A stretch of 64,000 nucleotides of DNA from a virus. The notes beneath the pieces were generated by a model. The model worked only from the letters and a program-made list of their open reading frames with translations. It was not told the origin of the DNA and ran no database searches. The position numbers were made by a program, and so were the translations under genes. The DNA lies in IMG/VR virus record IMGVR_UViG_3300033182_000769, positions 1 to 64,000 of that record; one strand, given 5' to 3'. Positions 6,683-14,762 of this stretch are shown piece after piece (position 1 is the stretch's first letter; the number at the start of each line of letters is the position of its first letter).

Positions 6683-7953
6683 TACGCTATCCTACAAAAC
6701 AAGAAATATTAGACGTTATCAATGAAAATCAAATGAACGAACCGCATCGTTATGGTAAAATGGTTGCAAGGTATCAAAAATATGGTAAACTAATTAAAGA
6801 CTGTAAGACAGACGAAGAAGCATACAAACTTTACTCTAAAAACTTTAGAGGTAATCCACGCCTCAATCCTAATGCAAAATCATTTACAGAACAAAGCGCA
6901 TCTAAAGAATATATTAAATTCTTTGGACATCTTTTTTATCAAGATTATGTTCCTACTATGTTCAACGTAGATAGATCGGATGAAGAATTTATTGTTAATA
7001 AAATTATGCGTGGGCGACCACTGAACAGACTAAATCCTGGAGATAAGTCTGTCTTAACACCAATACCGACAGTTGACAACAATACTCCTAAACTTTCATT
7101 GAAAGAAGTATGCGATTTAAGATCTAAAGAATTTAAAGAACTTTCAGAGACACACATAATCTATCTATTATGGTCAGGAGGTATTGATTCTACACTGGCG
7201 TATTACTCGTTGGTGAATAATAATGTGCCTATTCAGGTAATTTTTAACGAAGATTCAGTAAAAGAGTATCCTAAACTTGCAGAGGAAATAAGGAGCGTTG
7301 GCATCGATGTATTTGAACCAACCATTAAAGAATATCAAGAATTATTAGATAATCCAAATAATGTTATTATTAGCGGCGGTAGCGGAGATGAAATTTTTGC
7401 AGGTGTTGGCGAATGCGAATGGAGAGACATTGACGAAGTTCTAAACTGGGAGCAACCCTATAAAGAACACATTCCGCAACAACTACAAGATACTGTTAGA
7501 CCTTACATACAACAGTTAATTGGAGACAAAGACGATACATTAACTGTAGGTGAATGGCGTTGGGCTTTACACTTTTTATTTAAATATCAACAAATACAAA
7601 TATCAGGTATGTACACGTTAGGATTAGATCTAACAGGACGCAAGAATGGGCATATTGGCAAATTCTTTTATGATACTCCAGAATTTAATATATGGTCTAT
7701 ACAAAACTACGATAAACTATGCGGTGAAGAATGGAAAAATAAGCGTATTGCCAAGTTAGTCATTTTTAAATACAATAACGATAACGATTACCTTAACGAT
7801 AAACGAAAATTTTGCTCTATGCGTAAAACAATGTACAGAGAAGATGTGTTAGAGATTATTACACCTAAAAAACCTATTATAGACTATAGTGGTACTGTTA
7901 AAGGTACCGGAATTACTACTCTTGGCGAGGCAGAAAGAAGAATAATCTTCTAA
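6679..7953 (+). CDS. PP-loop, asparagine-synthase-like amidotransferase
   Basis: A 424-residue protein with two ATP-pyrophosphatase signatures: the PP-loop SGGIDST (residues 166-172) and SGGSGDEIFAG (232-242). Both are typical of the synthetase domain of asparagine synthetase B. Such domains adenylate a carboxylate and pass it to ammonia or another amine. The usual N-terminal glutaminase domain with Cys2 is missing; the N-terminal 150 residues are unrelated (YGKMVARYQKYGKLIKDC). The enzyme would therefore need free ammonia, another amine donor or a partner. Its start overlaps the sister gene by ATGA, which supports a complex. The substrate is unknown; a sugar, peptide or nucleotide amidation is possible. 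Confidence 0.75.
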   Translation: MIRYPTKQEILDVINENQMNEPHRYGKMVARYQKYGKLIKDCKTDEEAYKLYSKNFRGNPRLNPNAKSFTEQSASKEYIKFFGHLFYQDYVPTMFNVDRSDEEFIVNKIMRGRPLNRLNPGDKSVLTPIPTVDNNTPKLSLKEVCDLRSKEFKELSETHIIYLLWSGGIDSTLAYYSLVNNNVPIQVIFNEDSVKEYPKLAEEIRSVGIDVFEPTIKEYQELLDNPNNVIISGGSGDEIFAGVGECEWRDIDEVLNWEQPYKEHIPQQLQDTVRPYIQQLIGDKDDTLTVGEWRWALHFLFKYQQIQISGMYTLGLDLTGRKNGHIGKFFYDTPEFNIWSIQNYDKLCGEEWKNKRIAKLVIFKYNNDNDYLNDKRKFCSMRKTMYREDVLEIITPKKPIIDYSGTVKGTGITTLGEAERRIIF

Positions 7954-7959
7954 AATTCG

Positions 7960-7967
7960 GATAAATA
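7960..7967 (+). promoter_or_regulatory. T4-type late promoter motif
   Basis: GATAAATA on the coding strand, one mismatch from TATAAATA, 31 bases before the ATG at 7999 and just after the PP-loop gene's stop. It is followed by TATACGTA, close to the sequence after the motif at 5607. It probably drives the following run of small conserved genes late in infection. Confidence 0.45.
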
Positions 7968-7998
7968 TATACGTACTTAATTAGGAATATATTTATAC

Positions 7999-8283
7999 AT
8001 GAGTAGACCAAAGCCAAAGGTTATCCTGGAACACGCAAACAGAGAGACCTATAAAATAGAACAAATACTCGAAAGCGAAGCCATCTGGGCAGTATTTTAT
8101 CAAGGTAGGCCTTTTAATCTTAAGAGCGGAAGTCTTCTTGCCAGTTATCCCGGTCCTAAGTACAAAAAAGTGTCCTTTTCTAATCCAGGTCATGCAAGGA
8201 ATCTTGCTAAGAAACTTAACGCTATGTTTAAGACAGAAGACTTCTCTGTTTATAAATTATCAAACGGAGAAGAAGAAAAGTGA
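7999..8283 (+). CDS. Conserved hypothetical protein
   Basis: A 94-residue protein of mixed beta/helix character (WAVFYQGRPFNLKSG, HARNLAKKLNAMFKTEDF). Similar short proteins occur in T4-like marine phages, but I know of no assigned function. It is basic overall with an acidic tail (NGEEEK), which suggests nucleic-acid or protein binding. It follows a 45-base gap containing a late-promoter motif, and starts a block of six small genes all read in the same direction. Confidence 0.65.
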   Translation: MSRPKPKVILEHANRETYKIEQILESEAIWAVFYQGRPFNLKSGSLLASYPGPKYKKVSFSNPGHARNLAKKLNAMFKTEDFSVYKLSNGEEEK

Positions 8284-8286
8284 CCT

Positions 8287-8688
8287 ATGGACGTAAAAGA
8301 TCAATACACTAAAGTATTCTTATCAGCAGCACAATTTCCTACCGATGAAGATATCATAAAAGATCGAAGACCGGTATGGTGGTGGAATGTCCGCAGTAAA
8401 GAGGATGGCGGATTACGTTTAACAAAACCAGCAATAGACTTCATAGAACAGAAAGCAGAAATAAAAACATATAAAATAAAATTTCCAAAAGAGCTATCTA
8501 TTACACCGCAGATACTCGTTTGGCTTGACAATTTTATAGAATCGCCGTATTATATAACTAAGAAATACATCATTGTTATGCGTGAAAAAGCAGCATTTGA
8601 ACTATACCTGTTTAGCGGTGATGTAAGAAAGATGGGATACTCAAAAGCAATGTCAAAAAGACTGAACCAAGATTGTCAAGCAAACTAA
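8287..8688 (+). CDS. Conserved cyanophage-type hypothetical protein
   Basis: A 133-residue protein with the distinctive segment RRPVWWWNVRSKEDGGLRL (about residues 27-45), a pattern I recognise from conserved hypotheticals of T4-like cyanophages. The Trp cluster followed by a GGLRL turn suggests a small structured domain. The C-terminal part (KYIIVMREKAAFELYLFSGD) is beta-rich. No catalytic residues are evident. It begins three bases after the previous stop and overlaps the reading frame of the following gene's longest form. Confidence 0.7.
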   Translation: MDVKDQYTKVFLSAAQFPTDEDIIKDRRPVWWWNVRSKEDGGLRLTKPAIDFIEQKAEIKTYKIKFPKELSITPQILVWLDNFIESPYYITKKYIIVMREKAAFELYLFSGDVRKMGYSKAMSKRLNQDCQAN

Positions 8689-8705
8689 AAATAGGTGGTA
8701 AATAT

Positions 8706-8981
8706 TTGTCGATGTTAGAACTTAACCCTGTAGACGTATTAAAGATTAGAGAAGTAAAGCACATTGTACCTCACTTTTCTAAAATTAAAATATCAGATTC
8801 AGAAAGATTTGATTACAATATTGTAAATTGGATTAAATCGCGTCTGAAAGGAAGATATTACATTGCTAATGCTCCTGCATTGAGCGATGACAAGATCAAA
8901 GTATCTACGTTTGTTGGTTTTGAAGAGCAAAAAGAGCTAACATACTTTATGTTGGCGTGTCCATACTTAAGGAGAAACTAA
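8706..8981 (+). CDS. Conserved hypothetical protein, TTG start
   Basis: A 91-residue protein. I take the TTG at 8706 because an AGGTGG ribosome site (8693-8698) lies 7 bases upstream. An in-frame TTG at 8673 overlaps the upstream gene, and the ATG at 8712 sits farther from the ribosome site. The sequence (LELNPVDVLKIREVKHIVPH) is typical of a small protein conserved in T4-like marine phages next to the two following genes. The body alternates helix and strand and has no known catalytic motif. Confidence 0.6.
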   Translation: MSMLELNPVDVLKIREVKHIVPHFSKIKISDSERFDYNIVNWIKSRLKGRYYIANAPALSDDKIKVSTFVGFEEQKELTYFMLACPYLRRN

Positions 8982-9245
8982 ATGGCAGAAAATAACGAAG
9001 TAGAGGCTACTGTAAAAGAAGGGGCGCCAATGGGTGCACCAGCAGATGCAGCGCCTGAGCAACAAGAAGCAGCAGCAGGTCCAGACCTAAATGTTAGTGA
9101 TCTTGCAGCACTAAAAAGCATCATTGAAGTTGCAACACAAAGAGGAGCGTTCAAGGCAGCGGAACTTGAAACTGTAGGTAAATCTTTTAACAAACTTACA
9201 GCATTTTTAGAGGCCGTTACCAAACAACAAAACCCGGAGGCTTAA
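8982..9245 (+). CDS. Conserved acidic Ala-rich phage protein
   Basis: An 87-residue protein with a low-complexity Ala/Pro/Glu N-terminus (about residues 1-33). A conserved helical domain follows, LNVSDLAALKSIIEVATQRG (about residues 36-55), then an amphipathic helix. I recognise this domain as a core-conserved hypothetical in T4-like cyanophages; its role is not known. It is immediately downstream of the previous stop and one base before the next gene, so it belongs to the same operon. Confidence 0.75.
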   Translation: MAENNEVEATVKEGAPMGAPADAAPEQQEAAAGPDLNVSDLAALKSIIEVATQRGAFKAAELETVGKSFNKLTAFLEAVTKQQNPEA

Positions 9246-9246
9246 A

Positions 9247-9882
9247 ATGGCTAAAACTATGAAACACATCGGTAAACTAAAAAATACAGGAGCAAAAATT
9301 CTTGTTGCTTTTAGAACAGTACCTGGTGAATCAAACCAAGCATTAGTTATTCATGCAGCACAATTACCTGATGCATATCATGATTCAATTATGAAACTTG
9401 TTGAAGAAACACAAGCTCAACAAGCATTTGAGTTTGGAGAAATTCTTTTTATTCGTAAATTCCCAGACGGAAGAAATATGCTTCAAGCATTGCAGCAGGA
9501 TGGCAGACTTCGTAAAGTTCCTACCGATACTGTTATGATGAACCCAACACCTACATCAGAAATCTTGCTTTCTGAGCTTAATCAATTAATTGCAGAACAA
9601 AAGAACGTATCAGTCGACGACTTGTATACACTTGTTAAAGGTGCTCCAAAAGCAGAAAGCAAAGTTGAAGACGTTGCTACGGTCACAGAGACTCCTGCTC
9701 CTGCTCCAGCAGCAGCATCAACAGACGGTGTTCTTTCTGACGAAGACCTTGCTAAGTCGTTACGTAGTCAAGCAGACGCAATGTTTAAAGAAGCTCAACG
9801 TTTGCGTAAAGAAGCAGAAGAGTTGGTTCCTACTAAAAAGAAAACAACTAAAAAGAAAGTAGCAGAAGAGACAAGTGCCTAA
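9247..9882 (+). CDS. Conserved hypothetical protein with coiled-coil tail
   Basis: A 211-residue protein whose first 125 residues (KLKNTGAKILVAFRTVPGES, then LPDAYHDSIMKLVE and FPDGRNMLQALQQDGRLRKV) form a domain conserved in T4-like cyanophages. It pairs there with the preceding acidic protein. An Ala/Pro/Thr linker (about 140-160) leads to a heptad-rich helix (LAKSLRSQADAMFKEAQRL) and a Lys-rich tail (PTKKKTTKKKV). Because of the conserved pairing I infer a virion or assembly role, but nothing in the sequence proves it. The next gene starts at GTG within its last codons. Confidence 0.7.
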   Translation: MAKTMKHIGKLKNTGAKILVAFRTVPGESNQALVIHAAQLPDAYHDSIMKLVEETQAQQAFEFGEILFIRKFPDGRNMLQALQQDGRLRKVPTDTVMMNPTPTSEILLSELNQLIAEQKNVSVDDLYTLVKGAPKAESKVEDVATVTETPAPAPAAASTDGVLSDEDLAKSLRSQADAMFKEAQRLRKEAEELVPTKKKTTKKKVAEETSA

Positions 9883-10180
9883 AAAAATGTTTAAGCCACC
9901 GGCCCATCTTATTAAAAAATGGCCAGAAGTATTTGAAGACATGCATATCGATACAATGCCGGTGGCTTACATGAATCAATTTAGAATAATATTTAACGAC
10001 GGGAGAATTTGGGAGATTGATATTAATTCAAAACTTGCCGAACATCACCCGGAAGATTTAGCATCTTCATTAATTGATATGTTAGAAGAATATCAGAACG
10101 ATATAATTGATATAGACTTTGACATCGATGTAGAACGTCTCAAGCAAGATATTTCAGATAAAACAAAAGACTTACTTTAA
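9875..10180 (+). CDS. Conserved hypothetical protein, GTG start
   Basis: A 101-residue protein starting at GTG 9875 inside the end of the previous gene; the ATG at 9887 is an alternative. It has a Lys/Pro N-terminus, a beta segment (NQFRIIFNDGRIWEIDI) and an acidic helical C-terminus (DIIDIDFDIDVERLKQDI). It resembles a small acidic protein conserved in T4-like marine phages. It is the last gene of the left plus-strand block. Its stop overlaps that of the convergent sugar-dehydrogenase gene by nine bases, leaving no space for a conventional terminator. Confidence 0.65.
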   Translation: MPKKMFKPPAHLIKKWPEVFEDMHIDTMPVAYMNQFRIIFNDGRIWEIDINSKLAEHHPEDLASSLIDMLEEYQNDIIDIDFDIDVERLKQDISDKTKDLL

Positions 10181-11395
10181 TCTTGTATTACCATAATAAA
10201 TTACTTTACTTGCATTTGAAGTAAACTTTCTCCAAGGATCAACTACAACACTTCCAGCAGGAATAGTACAGTATAGTTCATCCTTGTTTTCCTTTCCAGT
10301 ATATTCATAAGTAATAGAAGCAGAATGTGCCAACAAAAATACAGCAGACTCGGTTGGCTCAACGCTATCGCCTGTGTAAGGATCAACATACATTACTTCA
10401 TAACCCATTTCTTTACAGTAATGTCCAACTAATAAACTATAACTACCGTCAAGGTACGGTACACCTGGCTTGTATGCTTTACCGTGAATATAAATTTGCA
10501 TACCATTCATATCTGCTTGTGCTACAAGTTCTTTAGCAAGATTCTTTGCTTGTATTTCACGAGCATTCATAATACTATCAAACAAGTCGTAACCTAAGTT
10601 TAACTCTTTAGCCATATAACGTAAAGCAATATTATCACGTGGATGGCAAGCGCCACCGTCACCCATGCCAGCGGTCATATACTGTTTGCCCATAATACGC
10701 ATTGTGCTTTCAGCAAGTGCTTTAGTTACAACATCAACATCAATATTACCTTGCTTTTCTGCTACGTCTTGCATCATGTTAACAAGACCAATCTTGGCAC
10801 TAATAAATGTGTTGTAGAAAACTTTAATACATTCACATTCGTCCCAAGTGCCAATGACATAACGTGGGTCATTTTCCATTACAGTCTTATAAAAGTCTAC
10901 AAGTTGTTTAGCATCGCCTGTTTTGGTGCCATCTTCTGTACCAATCATTACCATCTCTGGATTTACCATATCCCAAGCAACACTGCCCATAGCAATCAAG
11001 TAAGGATTGTATATAAAACGAGTATTATCAACTAACTGTACAAACTGTCTACGAGTAGTTCCAGGCAATACTGTACTAATTAAAACAAGCAATTGATCAT
11101 CAGTCATAAACCTGTTTGCTTCTGCTAATACTTCTTTAACAATATCATAACTAAAGTCTTTTGGTTCTAAGTGAGCAGTAGGAGCATTGCCGTCGTATAG
11201 CGGATCATGTGGAGTAGGTACAGCAATAAACACAATTTCCTTATTTGATACCGCTTCTTCAATTGAACTTACTACGTTTACATATTCACTGCTTACCGGC
11301 GCAACGTCATATCCATCTACAGTATGTCCTTTCTGTACGACTGCTTCTGCGCAAGGCATACCTAATTTACCTACGCCAATAAACCCTATATTCAT
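10172..11395 (-). CDS. ugd: UDP-glucose/nucleotide-sugar 6-dehydrogenase-like
   Basis: A 407-residue member of the UDP-glucose/GDP-mannose dehydrogenase family, which oxidises a nucleotide sugar at C6 with NAD+ to give a uronic acid donor. It has the N-terminal Rossmann motif G7-V-G-K-L-G12, a VFIAVPTPHDP strand, a central dimerisation helix, and GDGGACHPRDN with the catalytic Cys250. The C-terminal sugar-binding domain begins IYIHGKAYKPGV. The 'GACHPRD' form differs slightly from the common GGSCFPKD, and the N-terminal half is rather short, so the substrate is uncertain. A strong GGAGGG ribosome site precedes the ATG. It heads the minus-strand sugar island. Confidence 0.88.
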   Translation of the reverse strand: MNIGFIGVGKLGMPCAEAVVQKGHTVDGYDVAPVSSEYVNVVSSIEEAVSNKEIVFIAVPTPHDPLYDGNAPTAHLEPKDFSYDIVKEVLAEANRFMTDDQLLVLISTVLPGTTRRQFVQLVDNTRFIYNPYLIAMGSVAWDMVNPEMVMIGTEDGTKTGDAKQLVDFYKTVMENDPRYVIGTWDECECIKVFYNTFISAKIGLVNMMQDVAEKQGNIDVDVVTKALAESTMRIMGKQYMTAGMGDGGACHPRDNIALRYMAKELNLGYDLFDSIMNAREIQAKNLAKELVAQADMNGMQIYIHGKAYKPGVPYLDGSYSLLVGHYCKEMGYEVMYVDPYTGDSVEPTESAVFLLAHSASITYEYTGKENKDELYCTIPAGSVVVDPWRKFTSNASKVIYYGNTRLK

Positions 11396-11405
11396 GTACC
11401 CTCCA

Positions 11406-11413
11406 AATAAATA
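11406..11413 (+). promoter_or_regulatory. T4-type late promoter motif (plus)
   Basis: AATAAATA on the plus strand, 33 bases before the GTG start of the gene at 11447. Together with a late motif on the opposite strand at 11423 it makes a divergent late-promoter pair in the 51-base gap between the dehydrogenase and the glycosyltransferase-like gene. Confidence 0.45.
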
Positions 11414-11422
11414 TTACAGCAC

Positions 11423-11430
11423 TATTTATG
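11423..11430 (-). promoter_or_regulatory. T4-type late promoter motif (minus)
   Basis: On the minus strand the bases read CATAAATA, one mismatch from TATAAATA, 27 bases before the dehydrogenase ATG at 11395. It is followed by AGTGCT, the same bases that follow the perfect late motif at 20715. Confidence 0.5.
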
Positions 11431-11446
11431 GCAGGGTAGCATCACC

Positions 11447-12679
11447 GTGAAAAAAATTCAAAATGCTCTAAGTAATGAAGAGTACGTGCGAAATGTTGAT
11501 GATACTGTTTTTACAGTATTTGTAACTCAGATATTTGCACAAAATACAGAAAACTTTAAAACACTGCAAAACTATGAGTATGTTCACGGGCTGTTGTGTT
11601 ACCCTCAGTGGACTTCCGAAACCGATATCTTTCAGTATATTGATTATAAGTCATTGAGAAAAATACAAAAAGGAAAGGCGTTTTTTGTATTCGATTCAAG
11701 TACAGAAGGGTTTAGTCCTGTTCATACTTTTCCTTTCTTTGATGTATTATATTACAATTGTCAGAAATATAATGTTGACCCGTTTAATGTGATATATGTA
11801 TCGTCTAACTTACGTGACGAAGAGACAATTATAAAGTATAGCAAAGAAAGAAATTTAAAACCTTTACAGGTTATATCCTTCTTATCGTTTGAACGTGTTT
11901 TAACTCATGATGACAGAGCAGGCTATGACGGATCAGGAACCCGTTTAAGGTCTGTAATTGAAGACACCCATGCTACATTTAACAATACAAAATATTTTAC
12001 AAGCCTTAGCCGTGTAAATCGACCTTATAGAACATTAGGACAATTTTTACTGAGTCATAGCGACATTAAAGATAAAGCACTAATGAGCCACGATACTGTT
12101 AACTTTCATAGTTTAGAGCATTGGAGAACAATTAATCATATACCAGAAGAATACTCAGATGAGCAAGTTCAACAATGGATTGATAACTTACCATTAATTG
12201 CAGATCGAGATGACTTTAATGTAAACTGGGCACTGAATACTCCTTACAAGCACTTGTTTGACCAAACCCTTTTTGCTGTAGTTAATGAAACATTAGTAGA
12301 CGACGATCAAGAAACTTCGATGTTTTTTAGCGAAAAGTCGTTTAGGCCAATGTCTTATTTCCAACCATTTTTAATATGGGGGCAACCGGGCTGTAATCAC
12401 TGGTTAGGAAAAGTTGGTTATGAATTATACGACCACTGGTTTGACTTGAGTTTTGATTTTGAAAAAGATCACAAACTACGATATCAAGGATTGTTAGAGT
12501 CGATTAAAGAAACTTGTAGTAAATTAGATAACATGACGCAAACTCAAAAAGTAAAATGGCGATTCAAAAGGGTGCAAACTTTACAACGCAACTTTAATGT
12601 TATGACTAAAAGTTCGTTCTCAAGACAAAAAATATTAAATTTTTTAGTTGGTATAGATAATGAAATTAATAACCCGTGA
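11447..12679 (+). CDS. Glycosyltransferase-like protein
   Basis: A 410-residue protein starting at GTG. The best clue is the segment FFSEKSFRPMSYFQPFLIWG (about residues 288-307) followed by GKVGYELYDHWFDLSFD. It matches the 'SEKTFKP...QPF...G..lGf...ID' pattern found in phage and bacterial glycosyltransferase-like proteins. It lies oppositely oriented inside the sugar island, which supports a sugar-transfer role. No DXD motif or Rossmann signature is clear, so the donor and acceptor are unknown. The stop is TGA, and the same frame stays open for 32 further codons. Its end faces the radical SAM gene on the other strand. Confidence 0.55.
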   Translation: MKKIQNALSNEEYVRNVDDTVFTVFVTQIFAQNTENFKTLQNYEYVHGLLCYPQWTSETDIFQYIDYKSLRKIQKGKAFFVFDSSTEGFSPVHTFPFFDVLYYNCQKYNVDPFNVIYVSSNLRDEETIIKYSKERNLKPLQVISFLSFERVLTHDDRAGYDGSGTRLRSVIEDTHATFNNTKYFTSLSRVNRPYRTLGQFLLSHSDIKDKALMSHDTVNFHSLEHWRTINHIPEEYSDEQVQQWIDNLPLIADRDDFNVNWALNTPYKHLFDQTLFAVVNETLVDDDQETSMFFSEKSFRPMSYFQPFLIWGQPGCNHWLGKVGYELYDHWFDLSFDFEKDHKLRYQGLLESIKETCSKLDNMTQTQKVKWRFKRVQTLQRNFNVMTKSSFSRQKILNFLVGIDNEINNP

Positions 12680-12778
12680 ACCAAAAAGTTTGCTGTATAT
12701 GATTTGTCTGATCTAAAAAGAAAAGAACTGGAAACACTTACTTTGATCAAATCTTCAGAAAATTTAGAAATTTTCTAA
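12680..12778 (+). other. In-frame 32-codon extension after TGA (12677-12679)
   Basis: Directly after the glycosyltransferase-like gene's TGA the same frame continues for 32 sense codons (TKKFAVYDLSDLKRKELETL and twelve more residues) to a TAA at 12776-12778. The encoded peptide is charged and helical. It could be a C-terminal extension made by stop-codon readthrough, a remnant of a longer ancestral gene, or chance. Its last 15 bases overlap the convergent radical SAM gene's 3' end. The 84-base gap between the two genes shows nothing else. Confidence 0.3.
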
Positions 12779-13933
12779 TTCTGGAAAGGTTTTATTAAAA
12801 TCTCTGTTTCTGATAGTATCAAAGTACATATTAGCATCTTCAAAGTCGATTCTTAAGTTACTGTTAAATTTCACCGTCTGTAACGCTGTAATTACGCTTC
12901 TAAGCGGTTCTTTTGCGTTACTGTTACATTTTCCTATGTAGTCATTTAAATTGCTTATAATACGTTCTTTTAGGTCTGGTTGTATTGCAGCAAAACTATA
13001 TTCTTTTGGCTGTTTAATAACGTATAACTGTGGTTCTAATTGGTCGCCAAATACGTCGTACATCCGGTCTAAAAATTCAGGAAGGGTTGCTACATTAAAA
13101 ACACTAATTACAGAACTTGTAGCGATATATGCACGTGGAAGTTCTTTTCGTATAATTCTAATATTTTCTTCAATTTGGTTCCAATTAGTACCTTCTCTAA
13201 TATATTCAGCTCTATCTCCCCAACTATCAATACTAACATAGATCTGCACGGTCCAAAATTGATTCCATAAATCAACAATTGATTTCTTTTTATAATACAA
13301 TGTACTAAGATTTGTACTATAACGCAATTTTACATCTTTACGCCCGAGCTCTAATAGTCTAATTAAAATATTATAATGGGCATCCATTAATAGTGGTTCG
13401 CCTCCAGCAAAATATATCTCATCTAAATATTCAAGTTGTGCTTCTAATTCTTCATATAACTTATCGTTGTTTCCCCCGCCAGCAAATATAAAAATTTTCT
13501 TGTCGTTATTTTCAGTTGCCCAACTTGAGCTAAACGTACTATTACAGGTTCTACATTTAAAATTACAAATGTTACTCCACCTAATATCAAGATATCTAAA
13601 CTTCATCTCATCAAGATACCCAACAGGAGTAGTTTTTTCTACAACATCATAATAAACCTTAAAGCGTTCGTTAATTTCATTTCTAAAACTTTTACGACCG
13701 GTATCCTCATCTTTGTAACAAGATTTACATTCGTCGCATCTCTGACCGCTCAACATATTAACACGCAGTTGTCTGTAAGATGCGCTGTTCCAAATATCTT
13801 GCAAGGAATTATTCTGTACATTGCCCATTTTATTACCTTGGTCAGCAATGCAACACGGAAGTACATTGCCATCTGAGCCAATGTATGTGTGTATCCAAGG
13901 AAGGATGCAAAATGTGTTACTTTTGGTACTCAT
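12764..13933 (-). CDS. Radical SAM protein with N-terminal SPASM/twitch-like cluster
   Basis: A 389-residue radical SAM protein. The core cysteines are Cys123-x3-Cys127-x2-Cys130 (ICNFKCRTC), followed by FAGGEPLL (SAM binding) and SIDSWG. Unlike most SPASM enzymes, the auxiliary cysteines come first: Cys9, Cys27, Cys28, Cys66, Cys69 and Cys72, with the 'PW...DGNVLPCC...GN...IWN' pattern and CDECKSC, as in twitch-domain radical SAM proteins. They can bind an extra iron-sulphur cluster. The C-terminus ends DFNKTFPELENF, a tail shared with the other radical SAM protein here. The natural substrate is unknown. The N-terminus overlaps the SGNH-like gene. Confidence 0.8.
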   Translation of the reverse strand: MSTKSNTFCILPWIHTYIGSDGNVLPCCIADQGNKMGNVQNNSLQDIWNSASYRQLRVNMLSGQRCDECKSCYKDEDTGRKSFRNEINERFKVYYDVVEKTTPVGYLDEMKFRYLDIRWSNICNFKCRTCNSTFSSSWATENNDKKIFIFAGGGNNDKLYEELEAQLEYLDEIYFAGGEPLLMDAHYNILIRLLELGRKDVKLRYSTNLSTLYYKKKSIVDLWNQFWTVQIYVSIDSWGDRAEYIREGTNWNQIEENIRIIRKELPRAYIATSSVISVFNVATLPEFLDRMYDVFGDQLEPQLYVIKQPKEYSFAAIQPDLKERIISNLNDYIGKCNSNAKEPLRSVITALQTVKFNSNLRIDFEDANMYFDTIRNRDFNKTFPELENF

Positions 13934-14762
13934 TATATAATTTATATGCCCAAAGACTATGTGCTATTTGATTAGGATGATTATGATGTAAATAACAACC
14001 ATTTATAAACTCGTTAGACTTTTCAATTAAGTCTAACTGTTTATTGAGTTCATGCACATCAAATTTAAATTTATAAGTATTTTGAAAATCGTCAAACCAC
14101 CCAACTGACTGGAACTTTTGCATTTCTAAATCAACACCTAACACCATTCCAGAAAATTGAATCCAACTTTGTTCGACGATTTGTAAATTACGATACGGTT
14201 TTTTATGTTGAAATCCGCAAAAGTTTTTCCAAACCATTACATCTACATTGAATTTGGTTTGTATGGTAGATAACTCATCTAAGAAAATTTCATCATAGCG
14301 TGTTAACCATGTATTAAAATCTCTAAACTTGTCGTAAATTTTTTTATAGTTTCCTGTTAACTTATGCTGTATGGCAAACTCTCTACCAGGTTCTGTTAGT
14401 TGTACACACAGGTTAATTTGTTTATACGAAAAATTTTCTTGTAAGTGCTTCAGTATTCTTGGAATACTTGAAACCATATAAAAATTACAATTGCCAGGAA
14501 CAGCATATTGATATAGATCTTGTTTTAGCATTGTTGCTAACTTAGGTCCTACACCGTGAAGTATTTGAGAATCTAATGAATAACGTTGTAATCCTGTAGC
14601 AACACCTGGCAACGACTCGCCATAGGTCCAACTTTCACCAATAACAACTAATACTTCGTCATTATTATTAACTAAATGAAATTCGGTGTTTTCTGCAGAG
14701 TGTTGTACCCAATCAGGTTTTAAATTGTCGTCATTTGTATGTATAGCCTTATAGTCCATCAC
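13917..14762 (-). CDS. SGNH/GDSL-like hydrolase
   Basis: A 281-residue protein with the block layout of SGNH hydrolases: VVIGESWTYG (residues 39-48; nucleophile Ser44), YAVPGNCNFYM (86-96; Asn91) and the C-terminal HHNHPNQ (259-265; His262). SGNH enzymes deacetylate or esterify sugars and peptides. Two differences from the textbook motifs are visible: Glu43 replaces Asp in GDS, and the expected Asp three residues before the C-terminal His is His259. Activity is therefore likely but altered. Either of the two adjacent ATGs could start it. It sits between the two radical SAM genes and overlaps both, so it is probably part of the same modification pathway. Confidence 0.7.
   Translation of the reverse strand: MMDYKAIHTNDDNLKPDWVQHSAENTEFHLVNNNDEVLVVIGESWTYGESLPGVATGLQRYSLDSQILHGVGPKLATMLKQDLYQYAVPGNCNFYMVSSIPRILKHLQENFSYKQINLCVQLTEPGREFAIQHKLTGNYKKIYDKFRDFNTWLTRYDEIFLDELSTIQTKFNVDVMVWKNFCGFQHKKPYRNLQIVEQSWIQFSGMVLGVDLEMQKFQSVGWFDDFQNTYKFKFDVHELNKQLDLIEKSNEFINGCYLHHNHPNQIAHSLWAYKLYNEYQK

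Noticed and set aside
7990-7997. Minus-strand TATAAATA (reads tatttata on plus)
   Set aside because: There is no minus-strand gene downstream of it; likely AT-rich chance.
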